Below the pieces are notes generated by a model. That model worked only from the letters and a program-made list of their open reading frames with translations, did no database searches and was not told where the DNA came from. Positions 1 through 8,084 of a stretch of DNA of 64,000 nt are shown here, in pieces. The stretch comes from Sulfurovum sp. (GTDB lineage Bacteria; Campylobacterota; Campylobacteria; Campylobacterales; Sulfurovaceae): positions 47,742 to 111,741 of the forward strand of contig JAMOTA010000038.1 in NCBI GenBank assembly GCA_027068435.1. Reading direction: 5' to 3'. How positions within the stretch are numbered: position 1 is the stretch's first letter; each line of letters opens with the position of its first letter. The position numbers and the translations under genes are program-made.

Positions 1-76
1 GTTTTAAAAATACCCCATAAAATAAGAGTATATTGTTTTGAAAAGCGAATAAATATAGAGAAGTTAGCATCAATTT

Positions 77-103
77 TAGGTTAATTTATATCTCTTTAAC
101 CTA
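77..103. repeat. Inverted repeat upstream of tonB
   Basis: TAGGTTAA (77-84) and TTAACCTA (96-103) are perfect 8-base inverted arms around an 11-base AT-rich spacer, about 45 bases before the tonB start. It could be an operator or an RNA hairpin. No T-run follows, so it is not a typical terminator. No regulator is assigned. Confidence 0.4.
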
Positions 104-145
104 TCTTTGCTACACTTCACACCAATAATACTTTAAGGGGTAGTA

Positions 146-913
146 GTGTTTAAGTATCGACATATCATTTCTTTTTTTACTACTACACTCTTTTATCTGC
201 TTTTAGTGGGTACATATATCTATCTACAAACTAAGTACCTAGTAGCAGATGAGGAACCTAAAGAGCAAGTGATAAACCTTAACCTTGCAACATTTGTTCC
301 TGAAATCTTACCCTTAATAGAAGAGCCAAAAGAAGAAGAGGTTGTAGAAGAAGTTATAGAAAAGCCTGTTATTGAAGAAGAACCAGAGCCTGAACCTGTA
401 GTTGAAGAGAAGGTAAAAGAAGAAGAGCCAGAATTAGAAGAGGTAGTTCCTGAACCCATAATAGAAAAAGTGACTCCTATACCTGTAGTAAAAAAAGTAG
501 TTAAGAAGATAATCAAAAAAAAGCCAAAGAAAAAAGTCAAGAAAAAAATTAAAAAAAGAGTTAAGAAAAGAAGTAAAGTTAGAAGAGCAAAAAAACCAAC
601 TAAAGCAAGAGCAGGAAGTAGAAGAAGTAGTAAAGCTCAAAAGAATAAATTTCTCTCTAAAGTAAGAGCTAAGATTAATAAAAATAAAAGTTATCCTAAA
701 ATAGCGAAAAGAAGAGGGATGCAAGGCTCAGTAAAAGTACGTTTTACTATTCTACGTAGTGGAAATGTAGGAAATATCTCTGTAAGTGGACCTAAAGTTT
801 TTCATACTTCTGCTAAAAGTGCTGTTAAAAGAGCTTTCCCCATAAGCACTAAAAATGTTCCTATTTCACTTCCTCAAAGTGTAAATCTTACACTTCGTTA
901 TCAACTCCGATAA
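146..913 (+). CDS. tonB: TonB-family energy transducer
   Basis: 255 aa protein with a GTG start 5 bases after AAGGGG (135-140). Visible order: one N-terminal membrane anchor (about residues 8-28), a Glu/Pro-rich stretch with EPEPEP-like repeats (about 55-110), a very Lys/Arg-rich stretch (about 115-185), then a C-terminal TonB fold (about 185-255) with the family pattern YPKIAKRRGMQGSVKVRF. TonB proteins couple the ExbBD proton-driven motor to outer-membrane receptors. The next gene, 60 bases downstream, is such a receptor, so this is probably its dedicated partner. No exbB/exbD lie in the window. The split of the spacer into a long acidic and a long basic block is unusual; most TonB spacers are Pro with evenly mixed charge. 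Confidence 0.85.
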   Translation: MFKYRHIISFFTTTLFYLLLVGTYIYLQTKYLVADEEPKEQVINLNLATFVPEILPLIEEPKEEEVVEEVIEKPVIEEEPEPEPVVEEKVKEEEPELEEVVPEPIIEKVTPIPVVKKVVKKIIKKKPKKKVKKKIKKRVKKRSKVRRAKKPTKARAGSRRSSKAQKNKFLSKVRAKINKNKSYPKIAKRRGMQGSVKVRFTILRSGNVGNISVSGPKVFHTSAKSAVKRAFPISTKNVPISLPQSVNLTLRYQLR

Positions 914-944
914 GTTTAACAGATAATTAACATAATCATGCCAT

Positions 945-969
945 ACTCCTCTAAAGAATTTGGAGGAGT
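945..969 (+). promoter_or_regulatory. Hairpin that buries the Shine-Dalgarno of the copper receptor gene
   Basis: Bases 945-955 pair with 959-969 (11 base pairs including one G-U) around the triloop GAA. The right arm contains the GGAGGAG ribosome-binding site (962-968) of the receptor gene that starts at GTG 974. No T-run follows, so an intrinsic terminator is unlikely. A translational switch (thermometer or protein-controlled) or a transcript-end stabiliser is inferred. Confidence 0.55.
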
Positions 970-973
970 CATC

Positions 974-3007
974 GTGAGGAAAATACAAAAAGGCATCTAT
1001 CTCTCTTTTGTTTGTGCCTTATCATTACAAGCAGCACAAATAGAGCTAGGAACAATAGACGTAGAAGCACAAATAGATACAGAAGTGATAAAAGATGTAC
1101 ATGGTGATGATATCAAATCAGCAGACTTAGCAGAAGCACTTTTTAAACAGTCACCTAGTGTGGCTCTTAGTAGAAGATCAGGTATAGCCAATGATATTCT
1201 TGTTAGAGGACAAAAAAAAGATAACATCAATGTAACTATAGATGGTGCAAAAGTATGTGGAGCGTGTCCAAATAGAATGGATCCTCCTATTTCTCATATA
1301 TTGACAAATAATGTAGATTATATAGAGATTAATGAAGGTCCTTACAATGTAGAGGACTTTGGTGTATTAAGTTCAGATATAAAAATACATACCATTAAAC
1401 CTACTCAAGAGTTAGCAGGAGAACTAAACCTTGGTTTAGGGAGTTGGGGTTCTAAAAAAGCATCTTTTAACATTAGTGGGGGAACCGATACGGTAAGGTT
1501 CTTACTCTCTGCTTCAACGGAGAGTAGTGAACAGTATGAAGATGGTAACGGTAATGACTTTGTAGGTCAGATAGCTGAAAATGTTCAAAATGGACAAGCA
1601 CCAGCAGCCACACAGTATCAACCTAAATATCAAAATATGGATGCTTATAGTAAAAAAACAATGATGGCAAAACTTTTTTGGAATATCACAGATAACCAAG
1701 AGTTAAAAGTAAGTTATACAGCAAATAGAAGTGATAATGTACTTTATCCCTCTTCTAAAATGGATGCACTCTATGATGATTCTGATATTTTTAATGCAGA
1801 GTATAGTGTAAAAAATTTAGGAAAATACTCTAAAGAGCTTACTGTACAGCTCTATCAATCGACAGTTGAACACCCTATGTCAACACTGTATCGTAAAGCT
1901 GCAGTTGTAAATGGTTTTGAAATGACACATAAATTAGAGACTAAGATGCAAGGGGCAAAGATTAAAAATAGTTTTGATGTAGCCAACCATACGATTACAA
2001 CAGGTGTTGATTATTCACTACGTAATTGGGATGGGGGATACTATAAAGATGGTACAGCCTTAGCAGCAGATAGAGCCTATAGTATAGATGATGTAGATAC
2101 TAAGAATATAGCATTTTTTATAAAAGATGAAATAAAGATGGGTAAATTTGTTTTAGATATGGGGGTAAGATATGATGATACAACGGTTACTCCTGCCAAT
2201 AACAGAGTAAATTTAGTACAACCTGACAATAAATATAGTGCATTAAGTGCCTACTTATTTGGAACATACAATGTAGATATGTATACCAAATATTTTGTAG
2301 GTTTTGGAAAGTCGTCAAGAGTACCAGACGCAAAAGAACTTTACTGGATAGGAAGCATGGGCAATGCTATAGGAACACCTGACTTAGCCAATACAGTTAA
2401 CTATGAGTTTGATATGGGTATAGAAAAAAGCTATGAAAATGCTACCTTTAAAGCAAAAGTATTTTACTCAATGTTAGAAGACTATATTGCCTATAATGCA
2501 AGTAATGGCAATACAAATAACTATGAAAATGTTGATGCAACCATTTATGGATTTGAACTTAGTGGAACATATATAGCTACTGCTGAACTCTATTTTGATT
2601 ATGGAATGGCATATCAAAGGGGTGAAAAAGATAATCCACTTACAGGACAAAATAAGACAAACATGCCTGAAATTCCACCATTTAAAGTGAATCTTGCAGC
2701 AAATTATGACTGGGATGAGAGTTTAACATTTAGAGCGCAAGTAATAGCAGCTGATTCTTGGGATGATGTAGATGCTGAAAATGGGGAACAAGAGTTAGAA
2801 GCATATACTATACTCAATTTAAGAGCTACAAAAAACTTTGGAAAGAACTTTGAACTCGTTGTAGGTGTAGATAATGTCTTTGATGAGACTTATGCGGTAT
2901 CAAATACTTATAAAGATTTAATTCTTCTTGGTGTACCAGGAGAAGAAGTTATGCTTATGAATGAACCTGGGCGTTACCTTTACGCAAATTTAAAATATAA
3001 ATTTTAA
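974..3007 (+). CDS. TonB-dependent copper receptor, OprC/NosA-like
   Basis: 677 aa from GTG 974, chosen because GGAGGAG (962-968) lies 5 bases upstream and the first residues then form a signal peptide (MRKIQKGIYLSFVCALSLQA). An ATG at 938 is in frame but gives a poor N-terminus. Plug domain (about 35-155) with ILVRGQKKDNINVTIDGAK, followed by a 22-strand-type barrel ending in aromatic F. The plug carries GACPNRMDPP, a signature of OprC/NosA copper receptors. Cys98 and Met102 make a CxxxM pair, and a barrel segment has His300-Pro-Met302 (HxM). That CxxxM plus HxM set is the copper site described for Pseudomonas OprC. Import of copper for NosZ is the likely role, and the gene sits directly upstream of nosZ. 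Substrate is inferred, not proven. Confidence 0.85.
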   Translation: MRKIQKGIYLSFVCALSLQAAQIELGTIDVEAQIDTEVIKDVHGDDIKSADLAEALFKQSPSVALSRRSGIANDILVRGQKKDNINVTIDGAKVCGACPNRMDPPISHILTNNVDYIEINEGPYNVEDFGVLSSDIKIHTIKPTQELAGELNLGLGSWGSKKASFNISGGTDTVRFLLSASTESSEQYEDGNGNDFVGQIAENVQNGQAPAATQYQPKYQNMDAYSKKTMMAKLFWNITDNQELKVSYTANRSDNVLYPSSKMDALYDDSDIFNAEYSVKNLGKYSKELTVQLYQSTVEHPMSTLYRKAAVVNGFEMTHKLETKMQGAKIKNSFDVANHTITTGVDYSLRNWDGGYYKDGTALAADRAYSIDDVDTKNIAFFIKDEIKMGKFVLDMGVRYDDTTVTPANNRVNLVQPDNKYSALSAYLFGTYNVDMYTKYFVGFGKSSRVPDAKELYWIGSMGNAIGTPDLANTVNYEFDMGIEKSYENATFKAKVFYSMLEDYIAYNASNGNTNNYENVDATIYGFELSGTYIATAELYFDYGMAYQRGEKDNPLTGQNKTNMPEIPPFKVNLAANYDWDESLTFRAQVIAADSWDDVDAENGEQELEAYTILNLRATKNFGKNFELVVGVDNVFDETYAVSNTYKDLILLGVPGEEVMLMNEPGRYLYANLKYKF

Positions 3008-3106
3008 TCTATCTTTACAAGGATGTATTTCTACATCTTTGTAAATTACTTCATTTCTAAAAACACAATTCAAAACTAAAATCATTGTTAATTTAGTGTT
3101 AAAATC

Positions 3107-3120
3107 TTGACACAAATCAA
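3107..3120 (+). promoter_or_regulatory. FNR/Nss-type operator upstream of nosZ
   Basis: TTGACACAAATCAA matches TTGA-N6-TCAA, the core bound by Crp/FNR-family regulators, including the Nss proteins reported for nitrate/NO/N2O response in Wolinella. Its centre (3113.5) lies 42-43 bases before the start site predicted from the -10 at 3144-3149, the class II activator position. Anaerobic or N-oxide activation of nosZ is inferred. Confidence 0.7.
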
Positions 3121-3143
3121 GTAAGCTACCCATTTTATTTAGT

Positions 3144-3149
3144 TATAAT
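3144..3149 (+). promoter_or_regulatory. -10 element of the nosZ promoter
   Basis: A perfect TATAAT lies 24 bases downstream of the TTGA-N6-TCAA box, with no recognisable -35, as expected for an activator-dependent promoter. Transcription should start near 3155-3157, leaving a leader of about 107 bases before nosZ. Confidence 0.6.
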
Positions 3150-3262
3150 AGTAAGTGTCTGATTATTATAATAAGCTTTAATTATTATTGTGACATTAGA
3201 TAAATCTTAATTTGGGGAGTCATTTCCTTAAATTTAGTTTTTAAAAATTTGGAGGAGAGAAA

Positions 3263-5857
3263 ATGAGTAATAAGTTAAATAAACTTTCAACACTTTTTCT
3301 AGGTTCTGCTTTAGCTGCTACAACAGCTTTTAGTTCAGGGGCTTTAGAAAAAGTTATGAAAGAGAGAGGCTTAACGGAAAACGATGTTATCCGTGCAGCA
3401 AAAACTTACCTACCTACTGGTGGGAGAGATGAGTTTGTAGTATTTAGTTCTGGTGGACAGAGTGGACAGATGTTGGTATATGGTGTACCATCTATGAAAA
3501 TTCTTAAATACATCGCAGTATTTACCCCTGAGCCTTGGCAAGGGTATGGTTTTGATGAAGATTCAAAAAAAGTACTTAGACAAGGTAACGTTAGAGGTAG
3601 AGAAATTAATTGGGGAGATACTCATCACCCTGGACTTTCTGAAAAAGATGGTAAATATGATGGTAAATGGTTGGTTATTAATGATAAAGCTAACCCAAGA
3701 ATTGCTGTTATTGATTTAGAAGATTTTGAAACAAAACAAATTGTTGTGAATCCTGTCTTCAAATCAGATCATGGTGGAGCTTTCTTTACACAAAACTCTG
3801 AGTATATCATTGAAGCATGTCAATATGCTGCACCATTTGATAATAATTACCACCCAATAGAAGAGTATAAAGAGACATATCGTGGTGGAGCAACACTTTG
3901 GAAATTTAATCCAGAAATTGGTAGAATTGATCAAAATGCTTCATTTGTTATTGAAATGCCTCCATACATGCAGGATTTATCTGATGCAGGTAAAGGTGCT
4001 TCTCATGGTTGGGGTTTCACAAACTCATTTAACACAGAGATGTACACAGGTGGTATAGAAGTAGGTATGCCTCCATTTGAAGCTGGTTGTAGTAGATATG
4101 ATACTGACTTCTTACATGTATATAACTGGGAAAAATTGGCTAAACTTGCAGAAGATCCTAAAAATGTAAAAGTTGTAAATGGAATGAGAATTATTCCTAT
4201 GGAAGTATCTATTGCTAATGATGCATTATTTTTAATTCCTGAGCCAAAATCACCTCATGGTGTTGATGTCTCTCCAGATGGTGAATACATTACAGTTTGT
4301 GGTAAGCTTGATACACATGCTTCTGTTTATAAATGGAGTAAAATTAAAAAACTTATTGCTGACAAGAAATTTGTAGGAAAAGATCCTTATGGTATCCCTA
4401 TCTTAGATATGAAGTCATCTTTACACGGTCAAGTTGAGTTGGGTCTTGGGCCATTGCATAACCAGTACTCTAATGTAGATGGTGAAATTTATACTTCACT
4501 ATATGTTGATAGTCAAATTGTAAAATGGAACTATAAAACACTAAAAGTACTTGATAAAGAGAATGTTCATTATAATGTTGGACACCTTTGTGGTATGGAA
4601 GGTAAATCTGCTGATCCTCAAGGGAAATATATTATTTCACTTAACAAATTAGCAATTGATAGATTTCAAAATGTTGGACCACTACACCCACAAAATCACC
4701 AGTTGATTGATATTAGTGGTAAAACAATGGATCTTCTTTATGATATGCCAATTCCTTTAGGTGAACCTCACCAAGCTGTTGCAATTAGAGCGAGTAAGCT
4801 TCATCCTAAAGTTAGATACCAAATGGGTACAAATACCAAAACTGGTAAGCCTCATAAAGGTAAAACACTTGCTGGTCAAGAGAGAATAGTAAGAGAAGGA
4901 AAAAATGTTACTGTTTATGCAACAATGGTTCGTTCACACATAAACCCTGAAAGAATCACTGTTAATAAAGGTGATATAGTAACTATGCATATAACTAACC
5001 TTGAGAGAGCTGAAGATGAAACTCATGGGTTTACAGTTGATAACTTTGATGTACATATGTCATTAGAACCAGGTGAAACTTCTACTATTAAATTTGAAGC
5101 TGATATTGAGGGTGTTTTCCCTTACTACTGTACAGAGTTCTGTTCGGCACTTCACTTAGAAATGATGGGTTACCTTATGGTTAAAGATCCAAATAAAAAG
5201 TATGAGTCAGCACAAAAGCTTAAAATGAAAACTATGTCTCCTGAAGAGTTAAAAGCAGAGTATGACAAAACAGTTGCTGTAAATGCTGCAACTCAAGAAG
5301 TTATTAACTCAGTTGTTAAATTCTTAAAAGATAATAACTTTGCTGACCATAAAGTAGTTGCTGACCTTGTAACAGATGCCTTTGATCAAGCTGGACAAAT
5401 TCCTGCTCAGAAAAAACTTGCAGACGAAGCAGTAGCTGCTGGTGACATGGAAAAAGCGATTCTTTTTGAAAACATGATTTGGCAACTTATGGTTAAAACT
5501 GCCGATGTTGGTATTAGAGCTAAAGATGCACTAGTTAGACTTGTAGCTACTAAGCAATCTGCAGAAGCAGAGCGTGGAGCAAGAGCCTTTGATGAAGGTG
5601 GATGTTCAGGTTGTCACGTTGTTGGTAAAGTATCATCTGGTCCAGACCTTACAGGTGTACTTCAACGTCATGAAGATGCTGAGAAATGGGTAAGTGCATT
5701 TATCTTATCTCCAGAATCTAAATTTAAAGAACCATACATTAAAGGTATGATTGATTACTTCAACCTTAAAATGCCTAACCAGCATATGAGTAAAGAAGAG
5801 ATTAAAGATATTATTGAGTACTTTAAATGGATTGACGAAAACGCCAACCTATTTTAG
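3263..5857 (+). CDS. nosZ: Nitrous oxide reductase with C-terminal cytochrome c (clade II, cNosZ)
   Basis: 864 aa, ATG 5 bases after GGAGGAG (3251-3257). Reduces N2O to N2 in the periplasm. The N-terminus is a Sec-type signal peptide without twin arginines, as in clade II enzymes. Visible in order: a seven-bladed propeller with GDTHHPGL near residue 119 (CuZ histidines), a cupredoxin domain with the CuA ligands in CTEFCSALHLEM (Cys623, Cys627, His631, Met634), and a C-terminal monohaem cytochrome c with CSGCH (Cys781-His785). The fused cytochrome c is typical of Campylobacterota and lets the enzyme take electrons directly from the NosC cytochromes. First gene of a long collinear nos cluster, behind an FNR/Nss-type box. 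All key ligands seen are intact, so an active enzyme is expected. Confidence 0.97.
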   Translation: MSNKLNKLSTLFLGSALAATTAFSSGALEKVMKERGLTENDVIRAAKTYLPTGGRDEFVVFSSGGQSGQMLVYGVPSMKILKYIAVFTPEPWQGYGFDEDSKKVLRQGNVRGREINWGDTHHPGLSEKDGKYDGKWLVINDKANPRIAVIDLEDFETKQIVVNPVFKSDHGGAFFTQNSEYIIEACQYAAPFDNNYHPIEEYKETYRGGATLWKFNPEIGRIDQNASFVIEMPPYMQDLSDAGKGASHGWGFTNSFNTEMYTGGIEVGMPPFEAGCSRYDTDFLHVYNWEKLAKLAEDPKNVKVVNGMRIIPMEVSIANDALFLIPEPKSPHGVDVSPDGEYITVCGKLDTHASVYKWSKIKKLIADKKFVGKDPYGIPILDMKSSLHGQVELGLGPLHNQYSNVDGEIYTSLYVDSQIVKWNYKTLKVLDKENVHYNVGHLCGMEGKSADPQGKYIISLNKLAIDRFQNVGPLHPQNHQLIDISGKTMDLLYDMPIPLGEPHQAVAIRASKLHPKVRYQMGTNTKTGKPHKGKTLAGQERIVREGKNVTVYATMVRSHINPERITVNKGDIVTMHITNLERAEDETHGFTVDNFDVHMSLEPGETSTIKFEADIEGVFPYYCTEFCSALHLEMMGYLMVKDPNKKYESAQKLKMKTMSPEELKAEYDKTVAVNAATQEVINSVVKFLKDNNFADHKVVADLVTDAFDQAGQIPAQKKLADEAVAAGDMEKAILFENMIWQLMVKTADVGIRAKDALVRLVATKQSAEAERGARAFDEGGCSGCHVVGKVSSGPDLTGVLQRHEDAEKWVSAFILSPESKFKEPYIKGMIDYFNLKMPNQHMSKEEIKDIIEYFKWIDENANLF

Positions 5858-5876
5858 ACACATAATATGTTCAAAT

Positions 5877-5902
5877 ATACTAAGGGATACTTCCCTTAGT
5901 AT
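5877..5902 (+). terminator. Hairpin between nosZ and nosB
   Basis: Bases 5877-5887 and 5892-5902 form a perfect 11-bp stem with loop TACT, 20 bases after the nosZ stop. The downstream sequence is only moderately T-rich. It may partially terminate or protect the nosZ transcript so that the reductase is made in excess over its accessory proteins (inference). Confidence 0.5.
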
Positions 5903-5937
5903 AGCCACTACTATAACTTTTAATAATCTATCTATGC

Positions 5938-6021
5938 TATAATCATTAACTATCATTTTTCATAACTTTAACTACTTTATTGATGCACCTCAATTCTTTT
6001 TATACACTCTTTTGATATAAT
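5938..6021 (+). promoter_or_regulatory. Possible internal promoter(s) before nosB
   Basis: Two perfect TATAAT hexamers occur at 5938-5943 and 6016-6021 in the 194-base gap between nosZ and nosB, downstream of the nosZ hairpin. The second lies 31 bases before the nosB ATG. No -35 is evident. They would allow the maturation genes to be expressed apart from nosZ. Confidence 0.4.
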
Positions 6022-6051
6022 CATTTTAATTTATTCCACAAAGGAGAATAT

Positions 6052-6840
6052 ATGCATCCGAGTTTTATAAAAGCAAGGGTTTTTGCTGCTTTAGCACTGA
6101 TAATACTTACGTTAGGTTTTACTTTACCTATGATTACATTTCATGGAACCATGAATAAAATATCTGAGGGTAAAGCAGATGAGATTTCACCACTATCTAT
6201 TAAGATTTGGAACCTTTATAACCAAGGTAGATATAAAAGTGTCGCAACAGATGTAGAGGCTCACAATGATTTAGAAAAAATGATTGCTTCCACTGCTGAA
6301 ATTGGAGTAGCTTCTTTACCTATTTGGGCTGTTTCACTTGAAGCACCTAACTATCCAAAAGAGGCATTTCCTCAAGGGATTCCTGTCTTTTTTCATTTTG
6401 ATGGCTTCTCTGGTGAAGTACATGAGATGAATACAATTAATCACTATGTAGGGATGGATCCTATGTATGTAGGGGGCTATTTTGAACGTGAGATAGGTAT
6501 TTATGCACTGTTGTTGCTGTCATTAATTATTATCTATTTTATAGCATACGATACAGCAATATTTACGTTAGGTATGTTAATTCCAGTCTCTCTACCTCTA
6601 CTGTTTTTAGCAGATTACTCCTACTGGCTCTATTGGTTTGGACATAATCTTCATGATTGGGGAGCATTCAAGATTAAACCATTTATGCCAACAGTATTTG
6701 GCGATGGTAAGATAGCACAATTTACAACACACTCTTACCCAACAATAGGTTTTTATCTATTGTTAGCTATTAGTATCTTAAGTCTTTTGGCTTATTTTGC
6801 AAAAAGAAAAGCAATAAAAGAGACATCTATAAATTCATAG
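6052..6840 (+). CDS. nosB: NosB, membrane protein of the nos cluster
   Basis: 262 aa, ATG after AAAGGAG (6040-6046). Predicted polytopic inner-membrane protein: one helix near the N-terminus (about 11-31), a periplasmic loop of about 115 residues, then helices near 150-170, 170-190 and 230-250. Position (directly after nosZ, before nosD), length and topology match NosB of Wolinella-type nos clusters. NosB is characteristic of clade II nos operons. Its biochemical role is not established; it has been viewed as part of the electron-transfer or maturation machinery. No haem or Fe-S motif is present. Assigned mainly by synteny and topology. Confidence 0.75.
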   Translation: MHPSFIKARVFAALALIILTLGFTLPMITFHGTMNKISEGKADEISPLSIKIWNLYNQGRYKSVATDVEAHNDLEKMIASTAEIGVASLPIWAVSLEAPNYPKEAFPQGIPVFFHFDGFSGEVHEMNTINHYVGMDPMYVGGYFEREIGIYALLLLSLIIIYFIAYDTAIFTLGMLIPVSLPLLFLADYSYWLYWFGHNLHDWGAFKIKPFMPTVFGDGKIAQFTTHSYPTIGFYLLLAISILSLLAYFAKRKAIKETSINS

Positions 6841-6864
6841 ATATATATCATAAAGGTTTGAAGT

Positions 6865-8082
6865 TTGATTAAAGTTCTAGTTATATTTCTCTTATCATTG
6901 TTTACTTTTTTAGAAGCGAATATACTTCAAAATGCTATTGATACTGCACCTGAAGGATCTATTTTAAAGTTACCAGCAGGGGTATATAAAGGTAGTATTA
7001 CTATCAATAAACCTCTCTCTATCATAGGAATTGAAGAGGGTGTTGTGATAGATGGTGAAGGTAATGGAACAGTCATTACTATAAATAGTTCTTATGTGAC
7101 TATTAAAAATGTAAGAATTACCAATAGTGGAGACAAACATCATACTTTAGATGCGGCTATCAAGATATCTGATGCAAAACAGTGTGAGATTAGTCATTGT
7201 AAAATAGATGATTGTCTCTTTGGTATAGATATGCAGATGGTAAAAAAATCTATTGTCTCTTATAACTATATTACCTCTAAAGCGTTAGATTTAGGGCTTC
7301 GTGGTGATGGTTTAAGACTTTGGTATAGTAATGATAATCTTATTAAAAAGAATTCTCTTATAAAGTCACGTGATATGGTTGTATGGTATTCTCATGGAAA
7401 TGAGATAGTAGAGAACTACGGAGAGTATGGTAGATACTCTCTACATTTTATGTATGCTGGAAAAAATATAGTAAAAGACAATCACTATAAGTTTAACTCT
7501 GTGGGTATCTTTTTTATGTACTCTAAAGATACTATTGCAACAGGAAATGTTATTAAGAGTTCACTAGGTGCTACAGGTATGGGGATAGGTTTAAAAGATG
7601 TTTCTAACTTTACACTTAAAGACAATACCATACTCTACAATGCACAAGGACTCTATATAGACAGATCACCTTTTGAACCAGACACCCATAACTGGATTAT
7701 TGGAAATAAAATTCTCTACAATGCTGTTGCACTACATTTTCACTCTCTCTCTGAAAATAATATTATTAAAGATAATGTAATTTTGGGAAATATTGAAGAT
7801 ATTGTTAATAATAGTAGAGGTTCAAAGACCAATGAAAATGAGATAGTAGGTAACTACTGGGATAACTATGAAGGGTTTGATAAAAATGGAGATAACATCG
7901 GTGATACACCACACAAAGTGTATCAGTACGCAGATCAACTTTGGGTATATAACCCTGATGTAAAGTTTTTTTACGGTTCACCTGTAATTTCACTATTGAA
8001 TTTTTTAGCAAAACTAGCACCATTTTCAAAGCCACTATTTCTGCTTGAAGATGAAGAACCAAAAGTAAAGATGGAAGGATAA
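6865..8082 (+). CDS. nosD: NosD, periplasmic copper-site maturation protein
   Basis: 405 aa, TTG start with AAAGG (6852-6856) upstream. Signal peptide (about 1-18) followed by right-handed beta-helix repeats seen as recurring short patterns such as NVIKSSLGATGMGIGLKDV and DNTILYNAQGLYIDRS (NosD/CASH domain), then a C-terminal segment with NYWDNYEGFDKNGDNIGDTP, which is typical for NosD. Works with the NosFY ABC transporter to assemble the sulphur-containing CuZ site of NosZ in the periplasm. Sits between nosB and nosG with short gaps. The length is as usual for the family. Confidence 0.93.
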   Translation: MIKVLVIFLLSLFTFLEANILQNAIDTAPEGSILKLPAGVYKGSITINKPLSIIGIEEGVVIDGEGNGTVITINSSYVTIKNVRITNSGDKHHTLDAAIKISDAKQCEISHCKIDDCLFGIDMQMVKKSIVSYNYITSKALDLGLRGDGLRLWYSNDNLIKKNSLIKSRDMVVWYSHGNEIVENYGEYGRYSLHFMYAGKNIVKDNHYKFNSVGIFFMYSKDTIATGNVIKSSLGATGMGIGLKDVSNFTLKDNTILYNAQGLYIDRSPFEPDTHNWIIGNKILYNAVALHFHSLSENNIIKDNVILGNIEDIVNNSRGSKTNENEIVGNYWDNYEGFDKNGDNIGDTPHKVYQYADQLWVYNPDVKFFYGSPVISLLNFLAKLAPFSKPLFLLEDEEPKVKMEG

Positions 8083-8084
8083 AT

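Noticed and set aside
220..540. Ser/Thr/Gly-rich minus-strand open frame opposite tonB
   Set aside because: Its composition is the complement of the Glu/Lys-rich repeats of tonB; no start signals.
938..973. Longer N-terminus for the copper receptor
   Set aside because: No ribosome-binding site before ATG 938, and the signal peptide and GGAGGAG fit GTG 974. The extra codons are part of the hairpin.
6013..6023. TGAT-ATA-ATCA palindrome before nosB as an FNR site
   Set aside because: Spacing is too short for TTGA-N6-TCAA and it overlaps the -10.
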